DNA of 64,000 nt, taken from positions 2,480,001 to 2,544,000 of the forward strand of contig NZ_CP087138.1 of NCBI RefSeq assembly GCF_021650705.1. Reading direction: 5' to 3'. The stretch's first letter is position 1. The number at the start of each line of letters is the position of its first letter. This document shows, one piece after another, positions 51,016 to 62,027 of this stretch. The notes beneath the pieces were generated by a model. It was given only the letters and a program-made list of their open reading frames with translations. It had not been told where the DNA came from and ran no database searches. The stretch comes from Pseudomonas sp. KNUC1026. Its GTDB lineage: Bacteria > Pseudomonadota > Gammaproteobacteria > Pseudomonadales > Pseudomonadaceae. The position numbers were made by a program, and so were the translations under genes.

Positions 51016-51885
51016 TCAGGAGGCCGCAGGCCGGTAGGTGTGCCGTACCGCCCTACGACTACCGGAACGCCAACCGCCCGTTGTGGAAGCGCCGGCATCG
51101 CCTGCATCCTCCGACGGCAGCACTGCCTGCAGTGTCGAGCGGTAGATATTCATCTCGATCAGGGACGTGGCGACATCACCAGCGGCGCTGAGCCGGGGGT
51201 ACTGAGTGGCGTTGGTATACAGCCTGGCCTGCCAACCTTTCAGGGCATGGTATTTGTCGGTGCTGAAAATGCGCAGCAACCAGTCTTTTTCCACAAAAAC
51301 GGTGTCATCCACCCACGCCTCGCCCCACTCATCACCCATTTTTATGTGGTGAGTAGCGTTGATCGAGGCTGCCGTACCTGGCGCTGCGGCCTTTCGGCCC
51401 GTGCGCCAGGTGCCCTGGGCGGCGCGCAAGCCGTAGCGCCGTGCAGTGACGAATACCTGTTCGACCAGGCGCAGGCCGCTTCTGGCGCTGCGGGCTATGC
51501 GCTGGGCCAGGCGCGCAGCGCCTTTAAGCAGCTTCCAGGCATTCTTGAACAGGCCGGCGAAATTGCCGATCGACAAGATCCCTGTCGCCATGGAGGCGAT
51601 ATTCAGCGCCTTGGCCAATTCCGGGTTGGAGTCCTCCACGAATACCGCTGCGATCTCCAGGCCCAGTGATGCCAGGCTCAGCGCCGTCAACCCGGCAAAC
51701 ACCCACATCGCGGCCGTGCCACCGGTGACGATCGAAGCGCCGACACCCAGTACCGCCAGGGTCACCGACAGGGCGATCCCACGCCAGCGCCCACCCACGG
51801 GCCAGGGCGTGGCCTTGCTTTCGCGCAGCTCTTTCTCCAGCTCGGCGAGCTGGTGGTCTTCGCCCCAGCGGCTGACCATGATCGC
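51016..51885 (-). other. Variable C-terminal domain of the RHS protein (candidate toxin)
   Basis: The 289 residues after DPSG start with a charged linker. Two hydrophobic helices follow (IALSVTLAVLGVGASIVTGG and AMWVFAGLTALSLASLGLEIAAVFV), then basic helices and a tail with HHIKMGDEWGEAWVDDTVFVEKDWLLRIF. I do not recognise a nuclease, deaminase or ADP-ribosyltransferase motif. The helices may help entry into a target cell. Confidence 0.6.
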
Positions 51886-54800
51886 GCCACTGGGGTCGTG
51901 CTGGTTGATGGGGTCGGCGCCGAACGCATAGTCGTTGATGCCACCTTCGCCGAAGGGGCTGAGCCAGTCGGGCTGGGCGTAGCGACACAGAGCGGGCACG
52001 TAGGTACGGTAGCCGTTGCCGGCATGATAGTGCCCGGTAACCGGGTCACGGCGCATGCCGTTATGGCCGCACCCTGTACCGGCGCCTGCCCCTTGCTCAC
52101 CGAACGGCAGCAGAGGCTCGAGTGCAAGCGCGCCTTGTTGCACGTGCCCGGTAATGCCGGCCTGCGGATCATCGAGCAGCCAGCGCACCTGCCCGCCTTC
52201 GTACTCCGCCAGGCCCGGGGACAGGCTGGCTTGCCGGCTGAGAGCACCGTCGCTGCCAAACCAGGCCTCCCCGATCAGCTCATCGCCGTCATAGCGCAGT
52301 TCGCAGGCCTGGCCGCTGCTTTGCACCTGTTGCGCGGCCAGCCGCTGCCGGCCGTCGTAGGCATAGCGGGCGAGAACCTTGCCATCCTTGTCGCAGACCT
52401 TTTCCAGCTGCCCGGCCGGGCTATAGCTCAGCGCACGCCCTTGATCGTCCGTATCCAGATAACCATTGGTGTTCCACTTCAGCGCGGTGGTCGCCTTCCC
52501 TTGCACGACCGAGGTCAGGCGGGTGGGATTCGCAGCGTCTGCATAGGCAAAGGCCCGGGTATGCTGGGTACCGTCGAAAGCGGTGGCCACGCACTGGCTC
52601 AGGTTATCCAGGCTATCCCAGGTGAAACGTTGCTCCTTCACGCGGTTGCCCTGCCCATCGGCGGGGCACTGCCCAGCTTCGGTGGCATCGCAGTGGTACT
52701 CGGCCAGCCGGTCGAGGTCGTCATAGGCAAAGCGTTCGGTGCGGATCAACTTGCCTTGTTCGTGGCTCTGCTTGCTCAGCAAACGGCCATCGGCGCGCCA
52801 GGCCATGCGCTGCTGGAACACCGGCGCGCCGTTGCCCAGCCAGGTGCGCAAGGTTTCCCGGCCCAGGCCGTCGTGCTCGCTGCGCACTTGCCAGCATTGT
52901 GCGGCCTTGAGCGCATGCACCCGGCGCGCCTGCAGGCGCCCCAGGGCGTCGTAGGCAAGGTGTGTGTCTTCGTGATCCTGGCAAGTGCGCAACAAACGGC
53001 CTTCGACATCATCGAACACCCGCCGCCAATGGCCGTCGGCGCGCAACGACGCCACCAATTGCCCACGCAGCGTTCGCCAATGGCACTCACGAGCCTGCCG
53101 ACGGGGCGTGCGTTCGCTCACCCGTTCGCAGCCAGGCAACGAGGCGCTGGCCCATTGGTGCTCCCAGCCATGGCGGTGGAACGCATCGGTTTCGCCCGGT
53201 ACCGGCCCGGCCGTCACGGTGGCGGTCTGTGCATGGCCTTGGCGCGCAAGCGCCAGGCTGGCCAGAGTTCGCTGCCCGCTGGCATAGCTCACGCTGTCGC
53301 CTTGGGCCTGGGTCTGCAATTGGGTGTTGCCGTCGGGCAACGTGACGTCATCGTCGCTGAAGCTGTAGGCACGGCCGCCGACCTTACGGGAGGCGAGCCG
53401 GGAGGGGCTGGTGATCTTCTGGCTGGCCACCACGGTGCCGCCCACTTTAAGCTCTGTGACCTGGTTGCTCAGCTGGTGGTAGGTGCGTTCCAGGGTGGTG
53501 CCATCGGGCCGGGTCAGCTTGGTCACGCGGCCCAGAGCGTCGCGTTCCAGGGTATAGGTGCAGGTGTGGCTGCCCAGGGTTCGGGCCAGGGTGATGAGGC
53601 GGCCGTCATTGTCGAACTGGCGGGTGATGCGTACCGGGTCGTTGCTATTGCCTGCCTTCAGGGTTTCCTGGTGCTCCAGTTGGCCAGTGGCACCGGGTGT
53701 CCAGAGCGTGGTTCGCTGCGATAGTACGCGATCGCCAACGCCGGAGACTTCTGTGAGCGATGTCGGCCTACTCTCTTCGGCTATCAATTCAACAGGCGTA
53801 AATTTCGTGTCGAAAAAGACGTACTTTGGTGGTATTTCTGAATAAATACGATAGAGACGGACAGCATCTTCGAGTTGCGGAATCAGCAAGTCATAAATTT
53901 GTTTTTCTGCAGGACCGGCAGATTTGGCGGCCAACTGAAACTCACCGACAGTCAACTTCCCGGATTTTTCCAATAAGTACATCATTTTTTCATTGTTAAC
54001 AACCGATTCATAAGAAGTTTCAGACTCACTGCCAGGCTCATCTTCTGACTCACTGCCAGGTTCATCTTCTGACTCACTGCGAGATACATCAGCAGGAGTT
54101 TTTTCAAACGTGTCATCCATATTAGAAAGTACTATCCATCTGAGCTTGGAAACTTTAATGCTGCTTTTCTCTTCATTCGGGTTCAAAAAGTAAGCTTCAC
54201 GATCCCCTTGATTATCGGAGACACGCTCGCTCCAAAGTACGTTCCCTGTTCGCAACTCCGTGGACCAACCACTAATCCTCGCCTCACCACCCGGCAAATA
54301 GTCCCATGACCAGTCCGACGGTTGATCCGTAGATCCGGGCGTTGCGAAATGGTGATCGTCCAGGGGCCGTTCATGTGCAATCGAGGAAGCTGGCTGTGTG
54401 ACTCGCACCACTCGTTGCAAGCCATCCCGCGCGCGGCGCAAGCGCACCCCGTCCTTGCGCGTTTCAATGGAGAAGTTGCCCTCGGAGTCATATTCGATCG
54501 CGGCCTGCTCGTCAGGCTCGGCCTTGGCCGCCTCACGCCACTGCCCTGAAGCCAGGGTGAAGTGTTGAAGCACCGTGACACGTCCCAGCGCATCGCGAGT
54601 CATCCTTTCCAGGTGCCCTGGCTCGGCTCTTTCCACACACCGCCGGCCAAGGCGCGAACGTACTTCCTTGCTGATGACCTGCCGATCCGGTTTTCCAGCC
54701 GTCTGGCCGGTTGTTTCAATCTCTATGCCTTGCTTGTTCGCGGGGTTGTCGCGGAAGATCATTTTGTTGATTATTTCCACTTCATCGCCCTGCCGCCCTG

Positions 54801-57800
54801 CAGTAAACCTATCGACCACTTCCCAGGTTCGCACCTTGTCCGACGCACTGGTCGCGACTTTAGAGGTTTCGGATTGGCGCTTGTGCCAGACCAATGAGTT
54901 TTCATCACCGGCAGGCTTCCACTTTGTAAAAGCGTCCAGCACGGAATACTCACTGATCGGGCTGGCCTCCAGTACAGGCAGTTGGAAGTTCTCGGCTTTA
55001 CTCACAATAACAGGCCAGCGCGAGTCAGGAACTTCGAGGGTCAACTTCCGCAAGCTAATACTGTAGCTGTAGGATAACGCTGCACCGCCTGCATAGATTC
55101 GAACGTTCTCACCGTTTTTGAGACTGACCACCACAGTCTGCCCGCACTTTCCGGCCAATGACGAAAAATCCCAATTTTTCATGCCGTTGTTAGTGCCACT
55201 GGACGCTTGCGCGCCAGTTTCGTAAAAGCCAACTGAATCCAGATCGATGCTCTCGAAAAAAAGAGCTACCGCGCTGGCGGAGCCTGGCTCGGCTTGCGCT
55301 CACTGGCCGCACCCCTTCGACCATCAACGTCGCCGCCGGCTCGAAGATCGCTCGCCCACTGCGCTCGACCGCTCGATACCCGTGAAGCGTCAACCCCAGC
55401 GAACGCCCTTGTTCGTCACATTGATACTCGGCCATCAGCGGCCATTCACCCACGTACGCAGGTAGCGCCGGGCAGCGAAGGTCCGCCTTGCTTTTGAGCG
55501 ATGCCGGCACCAGTGGGTTTTCGCAGGCCGAGCGGTAGTAGCAGAAGTACTTCCAGCCATGCTGATCGCCCGTCACCGCCACCCGGCCATCGGCATCCCT
55601 GAGCGTAAGTTTGCGTTCCGTGCTACCGATGCCCTCCCCGCGCTCCGTTTCCGGCACCGCTGCCAGAACGGCCTGAACGCTGCGCAGTAGCCGGCGGCAG
55701 TCACTGCGAGAGTAGTCTTTCAAGGCCTGATTGCCCGACTGCCCCGATGACTCGAAGCGCTCGATGAACGCCTTGCCGAACTCCCGGTAGCAGTAGCTCA
55801 CTTCCCCATGGCCAAAAGCCCCGAAGATCTCGACGTGATACTCGCCCGCCTGCTGCTGCCCCTGCATGAGCAACTGCCGGTCCCGGCCCAGCACCTGGCA
55901 CGCCAACGCACGCGAAGCATGAGGGCCGCTTTCGGTGTGGGTAATCATCAGCGAGTAATACGGCTCGGCGTAATGGCCGTGGCGGGCATAGCGGCTGATT
56001 GAGTTTTCCTGCGCCGCGCCAGGGATCAGGCCGTGCAGCTCGACCTGCGGCAGGCTGGGAGTGCCGTCCTGGAACAGAGCACGCTTTGCGCCGTACCGCA
56101 CCCATTCCACCGAGCCGTCGAGCTCTTGGGCGCGGCAAAGGATGCGGTCCAGAGTCGGATCTTGCTCATAGTCGTAACCGACGCCCTGCAGGACTTCTCC
56201 ATCCTGGGTGCGCGTGACCTTGCGCAGCAGGTAGTTCTCAAGGCGCAGGCTCACCGTGTTGCTTTCATCGGTATCGGGCCAGATCTTGAGCGTCACGGCC
56301 TGGTCGGTGTAGCTGGCCTTGAACAGGTCCTGCTTGCCACTGGTGACCTTCATCAGCAAAAACTGCCCTTGCTTGCGCTGCCACTGCAGCTCAAGAGTGT
56401 TGCCGAACGGCGAGACGATCTTCGAAGGCATCAGCTGTACGAACGGGCGCTCGTACTTTCTGATTCGCAGGTTGAGCTCATCAGGATGGTTCTCCCAGGC
56501 TTTCACTGCTTCGGCGTAGTCGATTGCTGCGGCGGAGTAGTAGCCTACCGGCCACAGCACCGCCAGTGTCCACTGCGTCCAGTGCTCCGGCTTGGCCGGA
56601 AATTGAGACCTGCTCTTTTCCCGGATCGCCTTGAGCGCCTTGATCAGTTGCTGGCGGAAATCGTCATTGGGCTCAACGGTGTCTCCGCCCGGTGCCGAAG
56701 GCGCGGTCAGCACCTCCTGCCGGCCACTGAGCAGTGTGAGGGTGAACTCGCTGTAATCGGCATTGCTCTGCACCAGGCAGGCTTTTTTGTGCAGTGCTGT
56801 GCCTTTGCCCAACTGCTCCCACTCGCTGTCGGTGAACCCGATCTCCGATCCGTTCGCCAGCGTGAGCCGGCGCTCGCGTAGGTCCAGGCTGGAAAACTGC
56901 CATGCCCAGCCGTCCCCCAGGCCGGCCTCGTTGCCACGCAACGCCGAGTAGTGCAGCGTCAGGTCGCACACCGGGCCCTGGCTTTCCAGCCCCTGCAAGG
57001 TCGCGACCGGGTAGTGGGCATGGAACATTCCAGTGCGTTCATCCACACCGTTTTCCTGATAGCCCTCGGTGTCGAATACTTCCGAGCGGCTGGTCTGGCC
57101 GTAGTCTTCGCACAGCCGGCTGCTGGCTTCGTAGGGTTCGAGCGCCTTCGCGGGCTTGAACTTGACGGCCTTTGGCGCTTGCCAGCAGGCTGTATCACTC
57201 AGCGCAGCGACATGCCCGAGCACAACGGAGCCACTGCCGCGCAGGGCATCGGGACAGTCCACCACCAGTTCGTAGGCCTGGCTTTTGATCGGCCCACGCC
57301 AGACGATGCTGCGGTCACTCACCTCGATCGGCCAGGTGCGTTGGTCCGATGCGGTCGCAAGGCTCGGCAGGCAGGCGGCGAGTCGATAACCCTTTTCGTG
57401 CATCTGCGGGTCGAGCCGGAACACCAGCTCACCGCCTGGCAAATCGACCTCAAGTGTGAGCCTGCTGGTCGCCTCATCGAATACGGAACTGACCTTGGCA
57501 GGCTCCGCCACAGGCGCGGCAGGCACGGCGTCCTCGAGCAGGTACCTGGCAAAATGCTCTGGCTTCCACTGCTTGCCATCACCCACATTCTGCAGCTCCA
57601 GCGACAGCTCGCTGAACCGCGCCACCGCCAGCACTTGCGCGCCATTCAGGGGCATCACCTTGAGCTCGGGCACGCCCTGCGCGGTGGCCCACGTTTCAAG
57701 TGCAACCAGCCAGGCAGCCTCGTCCTTGGGCTCTTTCCTGTCTTTGCCGTTTTCACCGTTGAACACCGCCTTGGCCAGCAACTTCTTGCTGTGAGGGTGG

Positions 57801-58924
57801 CGTACCGTCAACAGTACCGCGTCGCAAGTGTTGCCGTTCCAGGCATCGCGCGCCTTGGCAGCCTCTATCCAGTTGCCGGCGTCCGGCAGGTTGGTGAACA
57901 CCCGCAGGGCATCACCCCGATGCCAAAGGTTTACCTTGGTGGCAGCATCTGCAAGGCTGCCCCGGCCCTTGTTATCGCCTGCTTGAACATACTGGGACAG
58001 AGGCGAAGCATTGAGCGCCTTCGCCCAGGCCTCCAGCCATTGACCAGCCTTGGCCTGTGCCGGCGTGGGTACCCATTCGAAGTCGGCGAGCAGCCGGTGA
58101 GAAAACGCGTCGTACACCCAGGCCTTGATCGGCTGCCTGGCCTCGATAGCCAACTGCCCGTCGACTTCACGCGCCTGCCACCAGTCGACCTCCGTGAGCG
58201 TCACCGCCAACTCGGAACATTGAGGCACCCAGAAGGCATTGCCGGTGGCTGCCGGCTTCGCCTCAGTACCGTTGAGCTGACCTGCAAGCAACAGGCGGCT
58301 GTCGCGGTTGATCTGCTCGCACAGCGGCAAGGCCCAGGCATCGCCCGACTGGCCCTTTTCAGGTTCGAACACATGATGTTCGTACAGGTGCTGCGTATTC
58401 AGGTCACGCACCTGAAGGCACAGCGCCTGGCCTTCGGGCAGGGTGAATTGATCATTGCAGGCCAGTGCCTGCACTCGATTGTTGGCAAAGGGCGCAGTGC
58501 TGAAAGCCCTGTAGCGCGCCGGGGCCCAGAGGCGCAAATGCTCGCTCGCACTGCTGAACGTGTTATCGGCATTCCAGCCGCCGGCAGCGAGTGCCACGCC
58601 GGCTTTGCCGATGTGTTCGGCGAAGGCTTGTGGCCAGAGTTTCGTATCGAGCTTGCCCTTTTCGGCGGTGTAGTGAACCCACGTCGCGTCACCGTCGAGC
58701 CGATCGACCAGCGCTGCGGTCAGCACCTCCCCTTCGCGCAGGGCGCGGCTGGCCTCGATCGGGCAAACGCCGTACCAGCCGCCTTCGACACTGCCCACCC
58801 TCTCCAGAGAGAACCCCTGCATATCCGGGAGGTAGCCGTCGGGCTGGGTGGTGATCACATAAGGAACGGCAAACACCGGCACTTCGGTGAGTCTGGTTTC
58901 GGCTTTGGTCGCAGCACTGCCCAT
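51016..58924 (-). CDS. Giant RHS/YD-repeat protein, probable polymorphic toxin (frameshifted)
   Basis: About 2,636 codons read as one gene. The first part (58924 to about 55260) opens MGSAATKAETRLTEVPVFAVPYVITTQPDGYLPD; no PAAR or signal peptide is seen. The second part holds YD repeats (DALGRVTKLTRPDG, DALGRLQARRVHAL, DGRQRLAAQQVQSSG) and the core end GNGYRTYVPALCRYAQPDWLSPFGEGGINDYAFGADPINQHDPSG at 51886-52030. RHS shells enclose a C-terminal toxin that is cut off after this core. The two parts are split by a frame break in an A7 run at 55256-55262. Reading through it gives FFESIDLDSVGFYETGAQASSGTNNG before MKNWDFSSL (55182), so they are one protein. A stretch about 53740-54180 is clearly AT-richer. 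GAGGG precedes ATG 58924. Confidence 0.85.
54021..54084. repeat. 24-bp tandem repeat coding an acidic SESEDEPG tract
   Basis: Two full 24-base units and a partial third encode SESEDEPGSESEDEPGSESE inside the RHS protein, in its AT-richer stretch. Near-identity at DNA level suggests recent expansion. Confidence 0.8.
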
Positions 58925-59053
58925 CTTCCTGCCCTCGCGCAGAAATGAAAGCCGAGGGGCAGAGAAGAGTCTTTGCCATCCATGAAGCGCCCGGCCGGAT
59001 AGGCAAATTGAACGTGCGTTGGCGCTGGGCGCCAACTGGTAGATCTACTGGGT

Positions 59054-60402
59054 TCAGGCCTGCGAAAGAAGTTTTTCAGAAGGCGCGCCGCTGAGCAGCG
59101 GCAACACCAACACCACCCGCAACCCGTCCACCTCCCGCTGAAACCGCAGCGCACCCTTGCAACGCTGCACGATCGCCTGCACGATCGCCAGGCCCAATCC
59201 GCAGCCGCTGCTGGTGCTGGAACGCCAGAAGCGCTCGGTCAGGTGTTGCAGGTCTTCGTCGCTGATGCCTGGCCCGAAATCCCGCACTTCGAACAACGCT
59301 CTCGCACCATCGGTGCGCAGCGCCAGTTGCACGGGGGTGTCGGCAGGGCTGTGGCGCAAGGCGTTGTCGAGCAGGTTGCGCAGCGCGGCAATGGCCAGCA
59401 CCGAAGGCAGGCCCAGCGGCGTATCGGCCAGGCTCCCCGGCAGCACCAGTCGGATGCGTTCGCGGTCGCCGGCGCAGGCATCGTGAATGGCCGTGCGCGC
59501 CACTTGCTCGGTGCTGAGCAGAACGCCGTCATCGAACGACAAACTGCCCTCCACACGCGCCAGCAGCAGCAACTGCTCCAGCGTGCTGTGCAGGCGGTCG
59601 GTGGCGAGTTCCGCGTGCTCCAGGGCCTGATCGCGCACCTGGGCGTCGGTCATGCGCGCCACCTGCAGGTGGGTCTTGATCGCGGTGAGCGGGCTGCGCA
59701 GCTCGTGGGCGGCGTCGCCGGTGAGGCGGCGTTCGCGCTCCAGTGTGCGGCCGATACGCAGGAACAACTGGTTCTGGCTGTCCAGCAATGGCCGCAGCTC
59801 GCTGGGCAGGTGGCTGATGGCAAGCGGCTCGAGGGCATCGGGCTGCGTTTGAGCAAGGCATCGCGAATGCGGTTGAGCGAGGCCAGGCCGCGGCCCAGGC
59901 CCATCCACAGCATGCCCAGGCTGCCCAGCAGCGCCACCAGCACAGGCGCGGAGGCCGCCAGCAGAATCGAGCTGTTCAGCGCCTCGCGTTCCTGGTTGCG
60001 GTCGGCGGTGGTGATGCGCACATCGCCTCGGTCAAGGGTGTAGGTGCGCCAGGCTTCGCCTTCGATGGTCTGGTCGTGGAAACCGCTGTGGGAGGCAAGG
60101 TCTGGCTCGGCGCCGGTGTGGCTGCGGGCGAGAATCTCCCCGCGCAACGAACTGACCTTGCAGGCCATGCCGTCGGGGATGGTCAAGGCGCCTGCGGAGA
60201 AGCGCGTGGTGGCGCTGCCCTCGGGCTTGGGCGGCAACTGGTCGACCAGCCCTGCCACCATGCGCGCCGAAGCCACCAGCCGCTGGTCGAGGGAAAACAT
60301 CATCTGGTTGCGCAGGTCGCGGAACATCCAGGCCGAGGCCAGCACCCAGATCAGGATGAAGCCGCCGCCCAGAATCAGCGAAAGCCGCAGGCGCAGGCTC
60401 AT
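59054..60402 (-). CDS. Membrane sensor histidine kinase (frameshifted)
   Basis: About 449 residues. The topology is the classic two helices (LILGGGFILIWVLASAWMF; LAASAPVLVALLGSLGMLWMGLG) around a ~130-residue periplasmic sensor. The kinase domain has His in GDAAHELRSPLTAIKTHLQVA, N box LRNLLDNALRHSP, G1 VRDFGPGISDEDL and G2 GCGLGLAIVQAIV. One C missing near 59838 breaks the frame between RDALLKRSP and DALEPLAISHLPSEL. The stop-start junction with the response regulator overlaps by four bases. The signal is unknown; nearby thiol-redox and efflux genes hint at envelope stress or toxic compounds. Confidence 0.88.
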
Positions 60403-61076
60403 GGCTGCTCGCCCTTGCCGGCAGGCCCCAGGCGATAGCCAAGGCCACGCACGGTTTCGACGATGCCGTTACCCAGCTTGCGCCGCAGGTGGTGGATGTG
60501 AACGTTCAGCGCGTTGCTTTCGACATCGTCGTCGAAGCCGTACACGCAGTCCTTGAGCTGGTCGGTGGAAAGCACCCGGCCCGGCGCCTGCAGCAGCGCA
60601 TGCAGGATCGCCTGTTCGCGCCGCGACAGGTCGATGGCAACCTCGCAGAGCCAGGTTTCACGAGTGCTCGGGTCGTAGCACAGCGGGCCGTGCTCGATGC
60701 GGTTCTGCGCACGGCCGGTGGTGCGCCGCACCAGCGTGTGCAGGCGTGCGGCGAGTTCGCGCAGGTCGAAGGGCTTGAGCAGGTAGTCGTCGGCGCCAGC
60801 CTCCAGGCCTGCCACGCGATCAGTAACCGCATCACGCGCGGTGAGCACCAGCACCGGCAGCAGGTTGCCGGCCTGGCGCTGGCGGCGCAGCAGTTTGAGG
60901 CCGTCTTCGTCGGGCAGGCCCAGGTCGAGGATCATCACGTCGAAATGCCCGGCCTTGAGCAACGCCTCGGCGGCACTGGCGGTGGCCACGCGGTCGACCA
61001 CCGCGCCCTGGGCAGTGAGGCCTGCAGCGATGCCGCTGGCGATCAGGTCGTTGTCTTCGCAAAGCAGTACGTGCAT
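60399..61076 (-). CDS. OmpR/PhoB-family response regulator
   Basis: 225 residues. The receiver opens MHVLLCEDNDLIASGIAAGL and the phospho-acceptor Asp lies in VMILDLGLPDEDG, with conserved Thr/Lys in VLTARDAV and YLLKPFDLREL. The winged-helix effector ends with SNALNVHIHHLRRKLGNGIVETVRGLGYRLG. Upstream of the kinase and overlapping it by four bases. ATG 61076 gives the normal family N-terminus. It is divergent from the TlpA-like gene (138-base gap), a possible target. Resembles QseB/TctD-type regulators; no specific name is justified. Confidence 0.92.
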   Translation of the reverse strand: MHVLLCEDNDLIASGIAAGLTAQGAVVDRVATASAAEALLKAGHFDVMILDLGLPDEDGLKLLRRQRQAGNLLPVLVLTARDAVTDRVAGLEAGADDYLLKPFDLRELAARLHTLVRRTTGRAQNRIEHGPLCYDPSTRETWLCEVAIDLSRREQAILHALLQAPGRVLSTDQLKDCVYGFDDDVESNALNVHIHHLRRKLGNGIVETVRGLGYRLGPAGKGEQP

Positions 61077-61214
61077 GGGGCTCTCGGCGCGGGCCATCAG
61101 GGAACAGGCATCCTCTGCCTGGGAAATTAACGCCGTATTATGCGCTTTCGCCCGATTAATGGCCGCTTAACCCGGCCTACCGATGATCGCCGCACTTTCC
61201 ATGAGGACACCGGC

Positions 61215-62027
61215 ATGCTGAGCCTGGCCCTTGGCCCCTTCACGTTTTCGATGCAGCACCTGGCGTTGCTGCTGGCACTGGGCGCCGCGCTGCTGCTGGC
61301 CTCACGGTTCGGCCCTCGCGGGCCGGGCGATGCCCAGGCCTGGGTATGGCGGCTGTTCCTGCTGGCGCTGGTGGCAGCGCGGGCGGTGTTCGTGGCGCGC
61401 TACTGGCCGCAATACAGCAGCCACGGCTGGCAGGTGATCGACCTGCGCGACGGCGGCTTCAGCCCGCTCGGCGGCCTGGCGGTCGCCATCGCCGCGGGCG
61501 CCGTGCTGCTCTGGCGGCGGCCCACCCTGCGCCGTGGCGTGCTGGCCGGCAGTGGCCTGGGGCTGGGCCTGTGGCTGGCAGCGAGCCTGGCGCTTCCACT
61601 CTGGCAACAGGGCTCGGCGCTGCCGGCAAGCCACCTTCAACAGGCCGATGGCCGCACCACGAGCCTGGCGGCCTATCAGGGCCGGCCGCTGGTGGTGAAC
61701 CTCTGGGCCACCTGGTGCCCGCCGTGCCGGCGGGAAATGCCGGTGTTGGTAGCGGCGCAGCAGGCTCACCCGGGGGTAAGGTTCGTGTTCGTCAACCAGC
61801 GCGAAAGCGTGGGCGTGGTGGCCAACTTCAGCGCCACCACCGGCCTTGCGCTGAGCCAGGTGCTGTTCGACCCGCCCGGCGCGCTGGCCGCAGAAGTGGG
61901 CGCCTACGCCCTGCCCACCACGCTGTTCTACAGCGCTGAGGGCAAGCTGTTGGGCAGCCACCTGGGCGAGCTGTCCGAGGCCTCGCTCGCCCATGCCCTC
62001 AAGATGCTCGAACCCTCAGTGCCCTGA
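61215..62027 (+). CDS. Membrane-anchored TlpA/DsbE-like thioredoxin
   Basis: 270 residues. The N-terminal half has about four hydrophobic segments (MQHLALLLALGAALLLASRF, LFLLALVAARAVFVARYW, GLAVAIAAGAVLLWRR, GLGLGLWLAASLALPLW), somewhat like the core of prolipoprotein diacylglyceryl transferase. The C-terminal half is a periplasmic thioredoxin fold with active site WATWCPPCRREMP and cis-Pro region GAYALPTTLF. It probably reduces or supplies reductant to a periplasmic thiol protein. Start ATG 61215 follows GAGG. It overlaps the convergent MFS gene by 12 bases. Confidence 0.88.
   Translation: MLSLALGPFTFSMQHLALLLALGAALLLASRFGPRGPGDAQAWVWRLFLLALVAARAVFVARYWPQYSSHGWQVIDLRDGGFSPLGGLAVAIAAGAVLLWRRPTLRRGVLAGSGLGLGLWLAASLALPLWQQGSALPASHLQQADGRTTSLAAYQGRPLVVNLWATWCPPCRREMPVLVAAQQAHPGVRFVFVNQRESVGVVANFSATTGLALSQVLFDPPGALAAEVGAYALPTTLFYSAEGKLLGSHLGELSEASLAHALKMLEPSVP

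Noticed and set aside
51853..58948. Two plus-strand open frames of over 600 codons opposite the RHS gene (51853-53724 and 56951-58948)
   Set aside because: No ribosome binding site or family pattern; the minus strand has RHS/YD motifs and its core end. They are antisense shadows.
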